A DNA stretch of 64,000 nucleotides from Ferrimonas marina (GCF_900129905.1 NZ_FQXG01000005.1:334725-398724), one strand, 5' to 3'. Positions 53,935 to 63,894 are shown, numbered from the stretch's first letter. Numbers and translations are program-made. The notes: generated by a model not told the origin, from the sequence alone.

Positions 53935-56319
53935 TTAGTTGGCTCGTTGGCGCTGTGGCTTGCCACTACCCTTTCGGCTGGCTGAAGGCTTGCCGTTGCC
54001 AGAAGGCTTACGGCTACCGCTGGGTTTGCCGTTGGCGGCCGGCTTGCCTGGTGTCCCCTGCCCTTTACCACCGGCATTACCGCTGGGCTTGCCGCTCGGT
54101 TTGCCACCATTGCGGCGTTGCGTGCCTTGGGGACCCTCTGCATCGCGATGGTCGCCACCCCGATTGGCGCCATGGCGCTTGCCCTTGGGCTTATCGAACT
54201 GGCCCAGGCCGGTGTGCTTGGTCAGCGCGGTCTTGGCCGGACCGCGCCGTGCCCCCCGCTGGCCCTCTTTGCCCGCTGGCGGCACCAGGCAGTTGGCACT
54301 GGTGCCGATCAGCCGGCTCAGGCCCATCTTGGTCAGCGCTTCGCGGATCAGCGGCCAGTTCTCCGGATCGTGGTAGCGCAGCAGTGCTTTGTGCAGGCGA
54401 CGCTGGCGTCCGCCTTTGGCCACCGGCACGTCTTCCGACTTGTGGCTGACCTTGTGCAGCGAATTCTTCTGGGTGTGCCACACCGCCGTGGCGTTGGCCA
54501 GCGGTGAGGGGTAGAAGTTCTGTACCTGGTCCAGCTTGAAGTTGTTCTGCTTCAGCCACTGGGCCAGGTGCACCATGTCTTCATCGGTGGTGCCCGGGTG
54601 GGCGGAGATGAAATAGGGGATCAGGTACTGCTCCTTGCCCGCCTCCTTGGAGTACTTGTCGAACAGCTGCTTAAAGCGGTGATAGCTGCCCATCCCCGGC
54701 TTCATCATGATCGACAGCGGCCCCTCCTCGATGTGCTCCGGGGCGATCTTCAGGTAGCCGCCCACATGGTGCTGGGCCAGTTCACGGACGTAGCGTGGGT
54801 CCTCCACCGCCAGGTCATAGCGAACCCCGGAGGCGATCAGGATCTTCTTGATCCCCGGGATCTTACGCGCCGCCTGGTAGAGCTCGATGGTGGGGGTGTG
54901 GTCGGTATCCATGTGGCCGCAGATATCCGGGTAAATGCAGGACAAACGGCGACAGGTGGCCTCCGCCTTGGGGCTCTTGCAGCGCAGGTGGTACATGTTG
55001 GCGGTGGGACCGCCCAGATCGGAGATCACCCCGGTGAAGCCTGGTACCTTCTCCTTGATCTGCTCAATCTCGTTGAGGATGGAGTCCTGGCTACGGCTTT
55101 GGATGATGCGGCCTTCGTGCTCGGTGATGGAGCAGAAGGAGCAGCCACCAAAGCAGCCGCGCATGATGTTAACCGAGGTCTTGATCATGTCGTAAGCCGG
55201 GATCTTCTTACCCTGGTACTTGGGATGCGGTATCCGGGCGTAGGGCAGGCCAAACACGCCGTCCATCTCATCGGTCTCCAGCGGGATCGCCGGCGGGTTG
55301 AGCCAAACATGGCGGTCACCGTGGCGCTGCATCAGCGCCCGGGCGCAACCCGGATTGGTTTCCATATGGAAGATCCGTGAGGTGTGGGCGTAGAGCACCT
55401 TGTCGGCCCGCACCTGGTCGTAGGCTGGCAGCAGGATGTACTGCTTCTCCCAGGGCTTGGGCTTACGCCCCGCATTGGCAGGCTTCACCTCGATCGCCTG
55501 GGCGGTCTGGTTGGCCGGCGCATCGTCAAACTTGCTGCCCAGCTCGCAGCCCATGTCATCCGCGCCGTAGGGGTTGGGGATGGGATCGATCTTGCCCGGG
55601 GTATCCAGGGTGGTGGAATCCAGCCCGGACCATTCCGGCAGCGCATCCTTGGTGAGGAAGGCAGTGCCGCGCACGTCACGGATGGCCTTCACGTCCTCGC
55701 CGTTGGCCAGTCGGTGGGCCACCTCGATCAACGGTCGCTCGGCGTTGCCGTACACCAGCAGATCGGCCTTGGCGTCAAACAGCACGCTGCGGCGCACCTT
55801 ATCGGACCAATAATCGTAGTGGGCGATGCGGCGCAGGCTGGCCTCGATGCCACCGATGATCACCGGCACCTCTTTGTAGGCCTCTTTGCAGCGCTGGGTG
55901 TAGGCCAGGGTGGCTCGATCCGGGCGCTTACCGTGGACGTTATCCGGGGTGTAGGCGTCGTCGTGGCGCAGACGACGGTCGGCGGTGTAATGGTTAATCA
56001 TCGAGTCCATGTTGCCGGCAGTAACGCCAAAGAACAGGTTCGGTCGCCCCAGCGCCATAAAGGCGTCCTTGGAGTGCCAGTCGGGCTGGTCGATGATCCC
56101 CACCCTAAAGCCCTGGGATTCCAGCATGCGGCCAATCACCGCCATGCCGAAGCTGGGGTGGTCGACGTAGGCGTCCCCGGTCACCAGGATGATGTCACAA
56201 CTGTCCCAGCCCAGCTTGCTCATCTCCTTGCGGGAGGTAGGCAAGAACGGCGCCGGACCGAAGCACTCGGCCCAGAATTTGGGATAGTCGAACAGTTTGG
56301 TTTCAGGGGTCTGGATCAT
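53935..56319 (-). CDS. YgiQ-family radical SAM protein
   Basis: A 794-residue protein with an N-terminal region ([20 protein letters not shown]), a radical SAM core with cluster motif CFGGCSFC near residue 386, and the [13 protein letters not shown] block of YgiQ proteins. Family members are radical SAM enzymes of unknown substrate. The last ~110 residues are a low-complexity basic tail of Gly, Lys, Pro and Ser with repeated [16 protein letters not shown] units, longer than in E. coli YgiQ (about 739 aa). GAGG precedes the ATG. Confidence 0.93.
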   Translation of the reverse strand: MIQTPETKLFDYPKFWAECFGPAPFLPTSRKEMSKLGWDSCDIILVTGDAYVDHPSFGMAVIGRMLESQGFRVGIIDQPDWHSKDAFMALGRPNLFFGVTAGNMDSMINHYTADRRLRHDDAYTPDNVHGKRPDRATLAYTQRCKEAYKEVPVIIGGIEASLRRIAHYDYWSDKVRRSVLFDAKADLLVYGNAERPLIEVAHRLANGEDVKAIRDVRGTAFLTKDALPEWSGLDSTTLDTPGKIDPIPNPYGADDMGCELGSKFDDAPANQTAQAIEVKPANAGRKPKPWEKQYILLPAYDQVRADKVLYAHTSRIFHMETNPGCARALMQRHGDRHVWLNPPAIPLETDEMDGVFGLPYARIPHPKYQGKKIPAYDMIKTSVNIMRGCFGGCSFCSITEHEGRIIQSRSQDSILNEIEQIKEKVPGFTGVISDLGGPTANMYHLRCKSPKAEATCRRLSCIYPDICGHMDTDHTPTIELYQAARKIPGIKKILIASGVRYDLAVEDPRYVRELAQHHVGGYLKIAPEHIEEGPLSIMMKPGMGSYHRFKQLFDKYSKEAGKEQYLIPYFISAHPGTTDEDMVHLAQWLKQNNFKLDQVQNFYPSPLANATAVWHTQKNSLHKVSHKSEDVPVAKGGRQRRLHKALLRYHDPENWPLIREALTKMGLSRLIGTSANCLVPPAGKEGQRGARRGPAKTALTKHTGLGQFDKPKGKRHGANRGGDHRDAEGPQGTQRRNGGKPSGKPSGNAGGKGQGTPGKPAANGKPSGSRKPSGNGKPSASRKGSGKPQRQRAN

Positions 56320-56530
56320 CAGGGTACCTCAATGCGCCCGGCACGCTCCGGGGCCGCGGATTGTATCAGCTTAGCGAGGTAGACGCGATGATGGTTTTTT
56401 AACCACATGGGTTGTACGGGAAAGTCAGAACGACATGACCCCGCCGATAACTGCCCTCTGGGCCTCCAACCCCTTCTCCCTTGGAGAAAAGCTGCGATAA
56501 TGCCAGCGACTGAATGACAAGGATGACAGT

Positions 56531-57391
56531 ATGAGCAGCATTGGCCCCAGTGCCCTGATCGTCGAAGGCGGCGCTATGCGGGGTGTGTTCTCCTGCGGCG
56601 TGCTCGATCACTTCCTGGCCGAGGGGTTCTCCCCCTTTGACAGCTTCTGGGGCGTCTCCGCCGGCGCCTCCAACCTGGCGGCCTACCTGGCCAAGATGCC
56701 GGGACGCAATCTCAAGGTGTACGCCGATTACAGCTGCCGCAAGGAGTTCGTGACTCCGGGCCAGTTTGTCCGCGGCCGCGACCTGCTGGACCTGGACTGG
56801 ATGTGGGCCATCACCCTGAAGGAGCTGGACATCGATCGGACGACTCTGGCTGCCGACCAACGCCCCTTCTTCATGGGGGTGACCCGCCAGGACAACGGCC
56901 AGGCGGAGTATCTGCAACCCAAGGATTACTGCCTGCCAGAGCTGATGAAGGCCAGCAGTGCCCTGCCTATCCTCTATCGCAACGGCGTGACGCTGAATGA
57001 CACCACCTACGTGGACGGCGGTGTAGCGGATGCCATCCCGGTGGCGGAGGCGATCCGCCGTGGCGCCCGTCGGATCATGGTGCTGCGCAGCCGTCCTGCC
57101 AGCTACCGTAAATCCGCCAGCAAGGCGCCCCGGCTGCTGAAACATATGCTGCGCCACACCCCTGGATTGGTGGAGGTGATGCTCAATCGTGCCGAGCGCT
57201 ACAACGCCACCCTGGAGCTGATCCGTCAGCCGCCCAAGGGGGTGGAGATCCTCGAGATCTGCCCGCCGGAGCAGTTCAAGCTCAAACGGCTGACTCGCGA
57301 CCCAGCGCCGGTCTACGCCGCCCACCAGATGGGATTGGGGCTGGGCCAGAGCGTTATCGAACAGTGGCAAGCCATGGAATCGAAGCGCTAA
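56531..57391 (+). CDS. Patatin-like phospholipase (YjjU type)
   Basis: A 286-residue patatin-fold lipid acyl hydrolase. It has the oxyanion turn VEGGAMRGVFSCGVLD, the nucleophile elbow GVSAG with Ser43, and the catalytic Asp162 in YVDGGVADAIP, so the dyad is complete. There is no signal peptide; it acts in the cytoplasm or at the inner membrane. The layout resembles E. coli YjjU. The substrate lipid is unknown. It ends at a shared terminator with the converging GGDEF/EAL gene. Confidence 0.92.
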   Translation: MSSIGPSALIVEGGAMRGVFSCGVLDHFLAEGFSPFDSFWGVSAGASNLAAYLAKMPGRNLKVYADYSCRKEFVTPGQFVRGRDLLDLDWMWAITLKELDIDRTTLAADQRPFFMGVTRQDNGQAEYLQPKDYCLPELMKASSALPILYRNGVTLNDTTYVDGGVADAIPVAEAIRRGARRIMVLRSRPASYRKSASKAPRLLKHMLRHTPGLVEVMLNRAERYNATLELIRQPPKGVEILEICPPEQFKLKRLTRDPAPVYAAHQMGLGLGQSVIEQWQAMESKR

Positions 57392-57404
57392 CCAGCGCCC
57401 CAAC

Positions 57405-57435
57405 AAAAAACGCGCCGAGGTCGGCGCGTTTTTTT
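57405..57435. terminator. Bidirectional terminator
   Basis: A 10-bp perfect stem (57409-57418 with 57421-57430) is flanked by A and T runs. Confidence 0.88.
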
Positions 57436-57450
57436 AATGTCTGATTCGGC

Positions 57451-60039
57451 TCAGCTGAACTCTTCCACCATCTCTTCGATGGGGTCGACCACCGGCTGGT
57501 AGGTCTCCAGATCCTTGGGCCGGCCGATGCCATAGCCCTGGGCATAGGTCACCCCAATCGCCTTCAGCCGCTGCAGGGTTTCCTGGTCCTCCACGAACTC
57601 CGCCACGGTTTCAATCCCCATCACCCGACACACATCGTGGATCGACTTAACGATGGCGTAGTCCTTGGCGTTGGTGGCCAGGTTACGGACGAAACAGCCA
57701 TCGATCTTGACGTAATCCACCGGCAGCTGACGCAGGTAGCCGTAGGAGGCAAAGCCGGAGCCGAAGTCATCCAGGGCAAAGGCGTAGCCACGGCGGCGCA
57801 GCGAATGGAGGATCTCCAGCGCGTGGTTCTCGTTGCCGATGGCCGCGGTTTCAGTGACCTCGAAACAGACGGTGTAGGTCGGGATCCGGTAGGTGCTGGC
57901 CATCTGATCGATGTAGTTGACCAAACCGTCACTGGAGAGCGTGGTACCGGACAGGTTGATGGCGATCACCTGGGTATCCCACAGCTGGGGGTTGCGCCCC
58001 AGCCACTCGAACGCCTTGCGGATCACCGCCCGGTCCACCTGGGGCATCAGGTTGAAGCGCTCGGCCGCGGCAATGAACTGGCCCGGAGCCAGGATGCGAC
58101 CACCCTCCTCCTTGATCCGCAGCAGGATCTCCACCTTGCGCTTGTTGCTGTGGTTACCGTGCACCGGCTCAATCGGCTGGTAGTAGAGCACCAGGTCATC
58201 GTTGACGATGGCGTCGTTGATCCGCATCGCCCACAGCGGCGCGTTGCGCTGGTGGGCCAGGTCCTGATCGAGAGAATCAAAGAAGTGGATCTGGCTCTCG
58301 CCACCGTTGCTCTTGGTGGCGGAGCAGGCGATCTCGGCGTCCTTGAACGCCTCCCGCGGGGTCTGTTCATCCTGGCGGTAGAAGGCCACACCGATGCTGA
58401 CCCCCACCTTGTAGCTGCCGGAGTCCCAGTACAGGGTAATGCCATGAACCCGCTCACTCAGCGCCTTAAGCAGGCGTGCCGCCTCCAATGCGGAGGTGTC
58501 CGGCAGGATCAGACCAAACTCGTCACCGCCGATCCGTGCCAGGGTATCGCTCTGGCGGATGCTCTGGCTCATCTCCTGGGCCACGTCCCGCAGCATGCGG
58601 TCGCCGGCCTCATGGCCACAGCTGTCGTTAATCAGCTTGAAGCGGTTGAGGTCCATGTAGCACACCGCGTGCTGGCCTTCGCGCTTGGCCAGCCCCTCCA
58701 GGGTGCGCTCAAACACGTGACGATTGAACAGGCCAGTGGTCTGGTCCCGCTCGGATTTCTTCTGCAGCTCCTGCTTCATCTGCTCGGAGTGGGTCATGTC
58801 CCGCAGCACCATCACCGCGCCGAGGGTACGACCTTCGCCATCCAGGGTGCGCGCTGCGCTGTACTCCAGGGTCTGCCAGCGGCGCCCCCGGGGGATCTGA
58901 ACCTTGCCCTCCTGGCTGACCCGACCGGAGCCCAGCAGTTCGAGCAGGGCGCCGTGCAGCTCCTGACCGGCCATGCCGCTGACCAGGTTGGCCAGGGTGC
59001 ATTGGCGCACCGGGCCATGATCCACCGCCAGCAGTCGCTCTGCCACTGGGTTAACCAGCTCGATCCGGCCCTGGTGATCCACCACCACGATGGCGTCACT
59101 GACCGCCCGCAGCAGGGCGTTCTTCTGTTGGCGGTGATGGTGGCGCTCGCGGAACAGGTCGTTACACAGGCTGGCCAGCTCCCCCAGCTCTCCCTCCACC
59201 GGCATCTTCAGCGGCTGGGATTGCTTGTGGTTGGGCAGTTGACCCTCGATCTGGCCCAGCATCCGTCGCAGCGGGGACAGGGTGGCACGACCCACCAGGA
59301 AGAACAGTGCAGCCAGGGTCAGCAGGATGGCCGCCAGCTGCAGCAGTTGCAGGTAAAACAGATCGCTGTTGAGCTCATCGAAGCCGTCAGTGCGAAACTC
59401 CGGCTGCAGCTTCAGCGGCGCGCCAAACAGGGTGCTCAGGTGCAAGGGTGACAGGCTGCCGGACTGGTCTGGCTCAATGACGATATTACGAATTCGTGGG
59501 TTGCTGTTGGCCATGGTGCGCAGCAGCTCGTCGTTGACCGGTTGCACCAGCAACAGGCCACGCCACTGGCGGTGCTTCATCGGTAGGGAGACGATGGCCA
59601 GCAGGGTGGATTCCAGGCTGCCGTAGCCGGCTCGCTCGGCCTGGTAACTGCTGTTTTTTAGCGCCGGTTCGAGCTGCTCCATCCAGGCTTCGGTGGTGCC
59701 ATCGGCAGGCCGGCTGTTGGGCAGAAGGGGGCGCAATTCGCCATGGTGGTTGACGCCAAAGATCCGGTGGCGAGCCAGGTAGCTTTTGACCAGCAGGTGG
59801 TCGAGCAGTTCGGTGCGGCCCATCTCCAGGGCACCGCGCACCGCCAGGGCCTCATCACGACGTTGTTGCAGCAGCTGTTCGAAGCTACCGTGCAGCTGTG
59901 CCCGCTCCATCGCCAACTCATGCTGACTGAAGCGATCGACCCCGTGCTGGACCCCAAAATGGATCGCCAGCGACGCCAGCAACAGCACTGGCAAAGCCAG
60001 GCCGAAAACCAGTAGCATCAAACGACGGGAGAGCTTCAT
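57451..60039 (-). CDS. Membrane GGDEF/EAL cyclic-di-GMP enzyme
   Basis: An 862-residue inner-membrane signalling protein: TM1 (about 7-27), periplasmic sensing region to about residue 235, TM2, a short linker or HAMP-like helix, a PAS domain (ALLRAVSDAIVVVDHQGRIE), then GGDEF and EAL domains. The cyclase motif RIGGDEF (near 502-508) is intact. In the phosphodiesterase domain the signature reads EIL (VEILLRIKEEGG) where EAL is usual, while the metal ligands in INLSG, FEVTE, DDFGSG and the Lys in VKIDG remain. Catalysis is therefore plausible but should be checked. The start at 60039 (MKLSRRLM) is favoured over the TTG three codons earlier. It sets or reads the c-di-GMP level in response to a periplasmic cue. 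Confidence 0.93.
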   Translation of the reverse strand: MKLSRRLMLLVFGLALPVLLLASLAIHFGVQHGVDRFSQHELAMERAQLHGSFEQLLQQRRDEALAVRGALEMGRTELLDHLLVKSYLARHRIFGVNHHGELRPLLPNSRPADGTTEAWMEQLEPALKNSSYQAERAGYGSLESTLLAIVSLPMKHRQWRGLLLVQPVNDELLRTMANSNPRIRNIVIEPDQSGSLSPLHLSTLFGAPLKLQPEFRTDGFDELNSDLFYLQLLQLAAILLTLAALFFLVGRATLSPLRRMLGQIEGQLPNHKQSQPLKMPVEGELGELASLCNDLFRERHHHRQQKNALLRAVSDAIVVVDHQGRIELVNPVAERLLAVDHGPVRQCTLANLVSGMAGQELHGALLELLGSGRVSQEGKVQIPRGRRWQTLEYSAARTLDGEGRTLGAVMVLRDMTHSEQMKQELQKKSERDQTTGLFNRHVFERTLEGLAKREGQHAVCYMDLNRFKLINDSCGHEAGDRMLRDVAQEMSQSIRQSDTLARIGGDEFGLILPDTSALEAARLLKALSERVHGITLYWDSGSYKVGVSIGVAFYRQDEQTPREAFKDAEIACSATKSNGGESQIHFFDSLDQDLAHQRNAPLWAMRINDAIVNDDLVLYYQPIEPVHGNHSNKRKVEILLRIKEEGGRILAPGQFIAAAERFNLMPQVDRAVIRKAFEWLGRNPQLWDTQVIAINLSGTTLSSDGLVNYIDQMASTYRIPTYTVCFEVTETAAIGNENHALEILHSLRRRGYAFALDDFGSGFASYGYLRQLPVDYVKIDGCFVRNLATNAKDYAIVKSIHDVCRVMGIETVAEFVEDQETLQRLKAIGVTYAQGYGIGRPKDLETYQPVVDPIEEMVEEFS

Positions 60040-60162
60040 AGCAGGCAAAAATCGTGAACCCTATTCTTTGGGCCTATTGGCTACTCAAGGTACTCAATAA
60101 GCGTCCTATTGCAAACAAAACTTTAGTTACTTTCAATCAATTAAACCTGGGTCTCACTCTCA

Positions 60163-60735
60163 ATGAAACAACCCCTATGCGGTGATCTGATCACCCCCTC
60201 TGGTTGTCGGCTGTGCCAGGACAAACTTGAGCCCAACCCGGTAGTGCAGATGGGTCGCAATGCCCGTTTGTTGATCATCGGTCAGGCGCCGGGGCTGAAG
60301 GTGCATCAAACCGGGATCCCCTGGAACGATCCCAGCGGCCGTCGCCTGCGTCAGTGGTTGGGGATGAGCCCGGAGGTGTTCTACGATGCCGACAAGGTGG
60401 CGATCCTGCCGATGGGGTTTTGTTACCCCGGCCGGGGCAAGAGCGGCGATAACCCGCCGGATCCGCGCTGCGCCCCCAAGTGGCACGCCACCCTGCTTGG
60501 CCAGCTGCCCAAGATTGAACTGACCCTGCTGATTGGCCAGTACGCTCAGCGCCATTACCTCGGCAAGGGCCGCAGCCTGACCGAGACTGTGCAGGACTGG
60601 CGGGCCTGCGGGCCACACCGGCTGCCGCTGCCCCACCCGTCACCGCGCAACCAGTTGTGGTTTAAGCGCCACCCCTGGTTCGAACAGGAGCTGGTGCCGG
60701 AGCTACAGCGCCGTATTGGTCAGCTCGGGCTGTAA
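60163..60735 (+). CDS. Uracil-DNA glycosylase superfamily protein
   Basis: A 190-residue member of the uracil-DNA glycosylase superfamily (family 4/5-like). The motif A block IIGQAPGLKVHQTGIPWNDP and the motif B HPSPRN segment are present, and the N-terminal CRLC pair is the sort used for an iron-sulfur cluster in some members, though only two such cysteines are in this part. It would remove uracil or a related lesion from DNA. Its own promoter must lie in the 123 bases after the divergent GGDEF gene. Substrate specificity is not certain. Confidence 0.85.
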   Translation: MKQPLCGDLITPSGCRLCQDKLEPNPVVQMGRNARLLIIGQAPGLKVHQTGIPWNDPSGRRLRQWLGMSPEVFYDADKVAILPMGFCYPGRGKSGDNPPDPRCAPKWHATLLGQLPKIELTLLIGQYAQRHYLGKGRSLTETVQDWRACGPHRLPLPHPSPRNQLWFKRHPWFEQELVPELQRRIGQLGL

Positions 60736-60739
60736 AGCG

Positions 60740-61657
60740 CTAGCTGTCTGAGGTGCTCATCGCCACGGCAATCTGCGCTGCCAGGGTGGCGTTGTTGAGC
60801 ACCAGGGCCACGTTGGCCTGCTGACTGGCCCCGCGGGTCAATTCGCGGATCTTGGCCAGCAGGAAGGGGGTGATCGCCTTGCCGCGGATGCCCTGGCTTT
60901 GCGCCTGGGCCAGGGCCGTTTCGATCGCCTCGTCCATCTGCGCCCGCGGCAGCGCGTGAGCCTCAGGGATCGGGTTAGCGATCACCACACCGCCGTGCAA
61001 TCCGGACTGCCACTTCCAGCGCAGCGCCTCACCGATGGCGCTGACCGAATCGAGCCGGTAATCCACCCCTTCGTCGCTGTCACGACAATAGAACGCCGGC
61101 AGGGTATCGGTCTGGTAGCCCACCACCGGCACCCCCAGGGTTTCCAGCACCTCGCGGGTCAACGCCAGATCCAGGATCGACTTGGCCCCGGCGCAGACCA
61201 CCGCCACATCGGTCTGGGCCAGCTCCTGCAGATCCGCCGAGACATCGAAGCTGTGCTGCGCCTGGCGGTGTACCCCACCAATGCCGCCGGTGGCAAACAG
61301 CCGGATCCCCGCCTTGGCCGCCAACCACATAGTGGCGGCCACCGTGGTAGCGCCCATCCGGCCAGATTGCACCACGAAGGGCAGATCCCGGCGGGACACC
61401 TTGGCCACCGGCGTAGGACTGTCGGCCAGGCACTGCAGCTGGGCATCGGTCAGACCTATGGTCGGCTGGCCATCGAGGATAGCGATGGTGGCAGGCACGG
61501 CACCTTCATCGCGCACCCGCTGCTCCAGCTGACGGGCAGTATCCAGGTTATCCGGGTGGGGCATACCATGGGCGATCAGGGTGGACTCCAGTGCCACCAC
61601 CGGCTGGCCGTGGCTCAGGGCCGACGCCACCTCAGGATGAAGCTTCAACGCACGCAT
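60740..61657 (-). CDS. psuG: Pseudouridine-5'-phosphate glycosidase
   Basis: PsuG splits pseudouridine 5'-phosphate into uracil and ribose 5-phosphate. The 305-residue length is standard. Landmarks are VALESTLIAHGMPHPDN at the start, the EGAVPATIAILDGQPTIGL block with active-site residues, and GATTVAATMWLAAKAGI. No pseudouridine kinase (psuK) is adjacent, so the substrate would come from a kinase elsewhere or directly as the phosphate. It ends 4 bases after the converging uracil-DNA glycosylase gene. Confidence 0.95.
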   Translation of the reverse strand: MRALKLHPEVASALSHGQPVVALESTLIAHGMPHPDNLDTARQLEQRVRDEGAVPATIAILDGQPTIGLTDAQLQCLADSPTPVAKVSRRDLPFVVQSGRMGATTVAATMWLAAKAGIRLFATGGIGGVHRQAQHSFDVSADLQELAQTDVAVVCAGAKSILDLALTREVLETLGVPVVGYQTDTLPAFYCRDSDEGVDYRLDSVSAIGEALRWKWQSGLHGGVVIANPIPEAHALPRAQMDEAIETALAQAQSQGIRGKAITPFLLAKIRELTRGASQQANVALVLNNATLAAQIAVAMSTSDS

Positions 61658-61686
61658 ACTCTCTCCCTGGCAGATCCACGGGCCAT

Positions 61687-61865
61687 AGGGCCTGTTGATC
61701 TTTCGTGGTGAACTTTTGTTCGAGTCAAAGCGATTTTAATCTAGGAGAAGGCGATGAAGCCTAGTGGGCTAAGCAAAGAGCCTTCGACAACGAGAAAAAT
61801 GGCTTTGGCCGAACCCTTCGGGCAGCGCTTGCTGCAAAAAACATCCCGAAGGGTCAACAGGCCCT
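61687..61865. repeat. Nested inverted-repeat element (179 bp), MITE-like
   Basis: AGGGCCTGTTGA (61687-61698) pairs perfectly with TCAACAGGCCCT (61854-61865), and the match continues inward with mismatches to about 20 bases. Inside, ACCCTTCGGG (61813-61822) pairs with 61845-61854, and GCAGC-GCTT-GCTGC (61822-61835) forms a central hairpin. There is no coding capacity. The terminal repeats suggest a non-autonomous mobile or dispersed palindromic element. Confidence 0.6.
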
Positions 61866-61879
61866 AAGCATGTGCCAAT

Positions 61880-61910
61880 AAAAAAGCCACCGCAAAACGG
61901 TGGCTTTTTT
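61880..61910 (-). terminator. hemE terminator
   Basis: A 13-bp perfect stem (61880-61892 with 61898-61910, loop CAAAA) with A and T runs lies 22 bases past the hemE stop. Confidence 0.92.
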
Positions 61911-61932
61911 ATTTCAGTCGCGGCCTGAGCCG

Positions 61933-62997
61933 TTACTTGTGGTACGGCTTGGACAGCTCATGTACCGCCTTGATGAAGGCACCGGCGTGTTCCGGATCGG
62001 CATGCTGGTGGATGCCGTGGCCCAGGTTGAAGACGTGGCCTTCACCGTGGCCGAACTCACCCAGGATGCGGCTAACCTCTTCCTCGATGCGCGGCACCGG
62101 GGCGTACAGCATGGACGGATCCATGTTGCCCTGCAGGGCCACCTTGTCGCCGACACGGGCGCGGGCGTCTTTCACGTCCACGGTCCAGTCCAGACCGACA
62201 GCGTCACAGCCGGTGGCCGCGATGTCTTCCAGCCACTGACCGCCACCTTTGGTGAACAGCACCACCGGCACCTTACGGCCGTCGTGGTCGCGGATCAGGC
62301 CATCCACGATCTTGTGCATGTAGCGCAGGGAGAACTCACGGTAAGCCGGGCCGGACAGCGCGCCGCCCCAGGTATCGAAGATCTGTACCGCCTGAGCACC
62401 CGCCTTGATCTGGGCGTTCAGGTAAACGATGACGGACTCGGCCAGCTTGTCCAGCAGCATATGCATCATGGCCGGCTCAGCGAAGGCCATCTTCTTGACC
62501 TTGGCGAAGTCCTTGGTGCTGCCACCTTCCACCATGTAGGTGGCCAGGGTCCACGGGCTGCCGGAGAAGCCGATCAGCGGCACTTCGCCTTTCAGCTCAC
62601 GACGGATGGTACGGACCGCGTCCATCACGTAGCGCAGCTCGCCTTCCGGATCCGGGATCGGCAGATTCTCGATGGTGGCCTTGTTGTCAGCCAGGGTCTG
62701 GAAGCGCGGACCTTCACCGGTCTCGAAGTAGAGACCCAGGCCCATGGCATCCGGGATGGTGAGGATATCGGAGAACAGGATGGCCGCATCCAGCGGGAAG
62801 CGACGCAGCGGCTGCAGGGTTACTTCGCAGGCCAGCTCCGGGTTCTTACACAGGCTCATAAAGTCGCCGGCTTCGGCGCGGGTAGCGCGGTACTCAGGCA
62901 GGTAGCGACCCGCTTGACGCATCATCCAAACCGGGGTCACGTCTACCGGCTGACGCAGTAGAGCTCGCAGATAACGATCGTTCTTCAATTCTGACAT
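61933..62997 (-). CDS. hemE: Uroporphyrinogen decarboxylase
   Basis: HemE removes four carboxyl groups from uroporphyrinogen III to give coproporphyrinogen III in haem synthesis. The 354-residue length equals E. coli HemE when the start is placed at [17 protein letters not shown] (62997). The signature [16 protein letters not shown] holds the substrate-binding Arg and Asp region, and [19 protein letters not shown] and the C-terminal [14 protein letters not shown] are as in the family. The Met three codons earlier has its AGGG directly abutting, too close for a ribosome site. Confidence 0.97.
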   Translation of the reverse strand: MSELKNDRYLRALLRQPVDVTPVWMMRQAGRYLPEYRATRAEAGDFMSLCKNPELACEVTLQPLRRFPLDAAILFSDILTIPDAMGLGLYFETGEGPRFQTLADNKATIENLPIPDPEGELRYVMDAVRTIRRELKGEVPLIGFSGSPWTLATYMVEGGSTKDFAKVKKMAFAEPAMMHMLLDKLAESVIVYLNAQIKAGAQAVQIFDTWGGALSGPAYREFSLRYMHKIVDGLIRDHDGRKVPVVLFTKGGGQWLEDIAATGCDAVGLDWTVDVKDARARVGDKVALQGNMDPSMLYAPVPRIEEEVSRILGEFGHGEGHVFNLGHGIHQHADPEHAGAFIKAVHELSKPYHK

Positions 62998-63134
62998 CTT
63001 GTTCATCCCTAACGCACAACAAGGTAAAATGTGGCGCCATTGTAGCACCGCGGTAGCGGATTGATACGAGCCAAGCGTGAGTTGTGCCACAGATTAACTA
63101 ACCCACTTCAGGATGTAACGAAGATCGCACCAGT

Positions 63135-63163
63135 TTGCACTCATTATGCGGCTTTGGTATAAC
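63135..63163 (+). promoter_or_regulatory. Strong sigma70-type promoter upstream of rsd
   Basis: TTGCAC (63135-63140) and TATAAC (63158-63163) are exactly 17 bases apart, five of six matches at each element. It points toward an intrinsic terminator at 63227-63256 and then rsd. Confidence 0.65.
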
Positions 63164-63169
63164 AAGGGT

Positions 63170-63256
63170 GCGCTAGCAAAATGAAGCAAGAAGTCCACCG
63201 CAGTGGGCCCGCTTATACACCTATTGAACCCTGCTCTCTGAGCGGGGTTTTCTTTT
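63170..63256 (+). ncRNA. Candidate small RNA between hemE and rsd
   Basis: Transcription from the promoter at 63135-63163 would begin near 63170 and stop at an intrinsic terminator 87 bases later. The predicted RNA has a CCAC-CGCA-GTGG hairpin (63195-63206), a single-stranded A/U-rich middle and a terminator stem with a U-rich tail, like an Hfq-type sRNA. No convincing reading frame lies inside. The alternative is an attenuated leader of rsd. Ends are estimates. Confidence 0.45.
63227..63256 (+). terminator. Intrinsic terminator between hemE and rsd
   Basis: A 10-bp stem with one G-U pair (63227-63236 with 63240-63249, loop TCT) is followed by TTCTTTTTC. No coding gene precedes it on this strand within the gap. 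Confidence 0.75.
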
Positions 63257-63393
63257 TCTGGTTCAGCCCATTAACCCCTCCTCCCCCGCCTCAGCGATGC
63301 TATGCTGAGTGAGAAAAACAATTGATCGACTCCAACTCACACATTTAAACTGAAACCACGGACAAGCAGGTTAGCTTGCAAGAGGACGGTGCG

Positions 63394-63876
63394 ATGCTGA
63401 CAAAACTAGAAAGAGCGGTCGACGCTTGGGGCGGCAACAACAAACTGATTGATCAATGGCTCGAGAGCCGACGACAGCTGTTGATCACCTATTGCCAGCT
63501 CGCGGGCCTACCGCCCTACGGCGAAGCCAAAGAGGCCTTGCCGGAAGAGGGCCACATCAAGCAGTTCTGTAACCAGCTGGTGGATTACGTTTCCGAAGGC
63601 CACTTCGAGGTGTATGACCAGGTGGCTTCCGCTTGCGAGCGCAACGGCGAAAAGAGCAAGACCCTGGCCAACTCGCTGCTGCCGAAGATCAACGCCAGCA
63701 CCGATTCCGCTCTGGACTTCAACGACAAGTTCACCAATGGCGTCGACGAGGACGTGCTGCTGGAGCTGGACGCCGAGCTGTCCAAGCTGGGTCAGGCAAT
63801 GGAGGAGCGGTTCGAACTCGAAGACAAGCTGCTCGAGACCCTGCTGTCTCATACCAGTGAGGCCACCGCCGGCTGA
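63394..63876 (+). CDS. rsd: Regulator of sigma D (Rsd)
   Basis: Rsd is an anti-sigma factor that binds sigma70 in stationary phase and helps switch polymerase to other sigmas. The 160-residue helical protein begins MLTKLERAVDAWGGNNKLID and has the WLESRRQLLITYCQLAGLPP block that contacts region 4 of sigma70. The ATG at 63394 has GAGG eight bases upstream; a TTG six codons earlier is less likely. It is next to hemE, as in many gammaproteobacteria. Confidence 0.94.
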   Translation: MLTKLERAVDAWGGNNKLIDQWLESRRQLLITYCQLAGLPPYGEAKEALPEEGHIKQFCNQLVDYVSEGHFEVYDQVASACERNGEKSKTLANSLLPKINASTDSALDFNDKFTNGVDEDVLLELDAELSKLGQAMEERFELEDKLLETLLSHTSEATAG

Positions 63877-63894
63877 CACCAGACACCGATGCTG

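Noticed and set aside
53684..53938. 84-codon plus and 118-codon minus frames in the gap after the PHA operon
   Set aside because: Arg/Ser-rich frames without ribosome sites that run into terminators.
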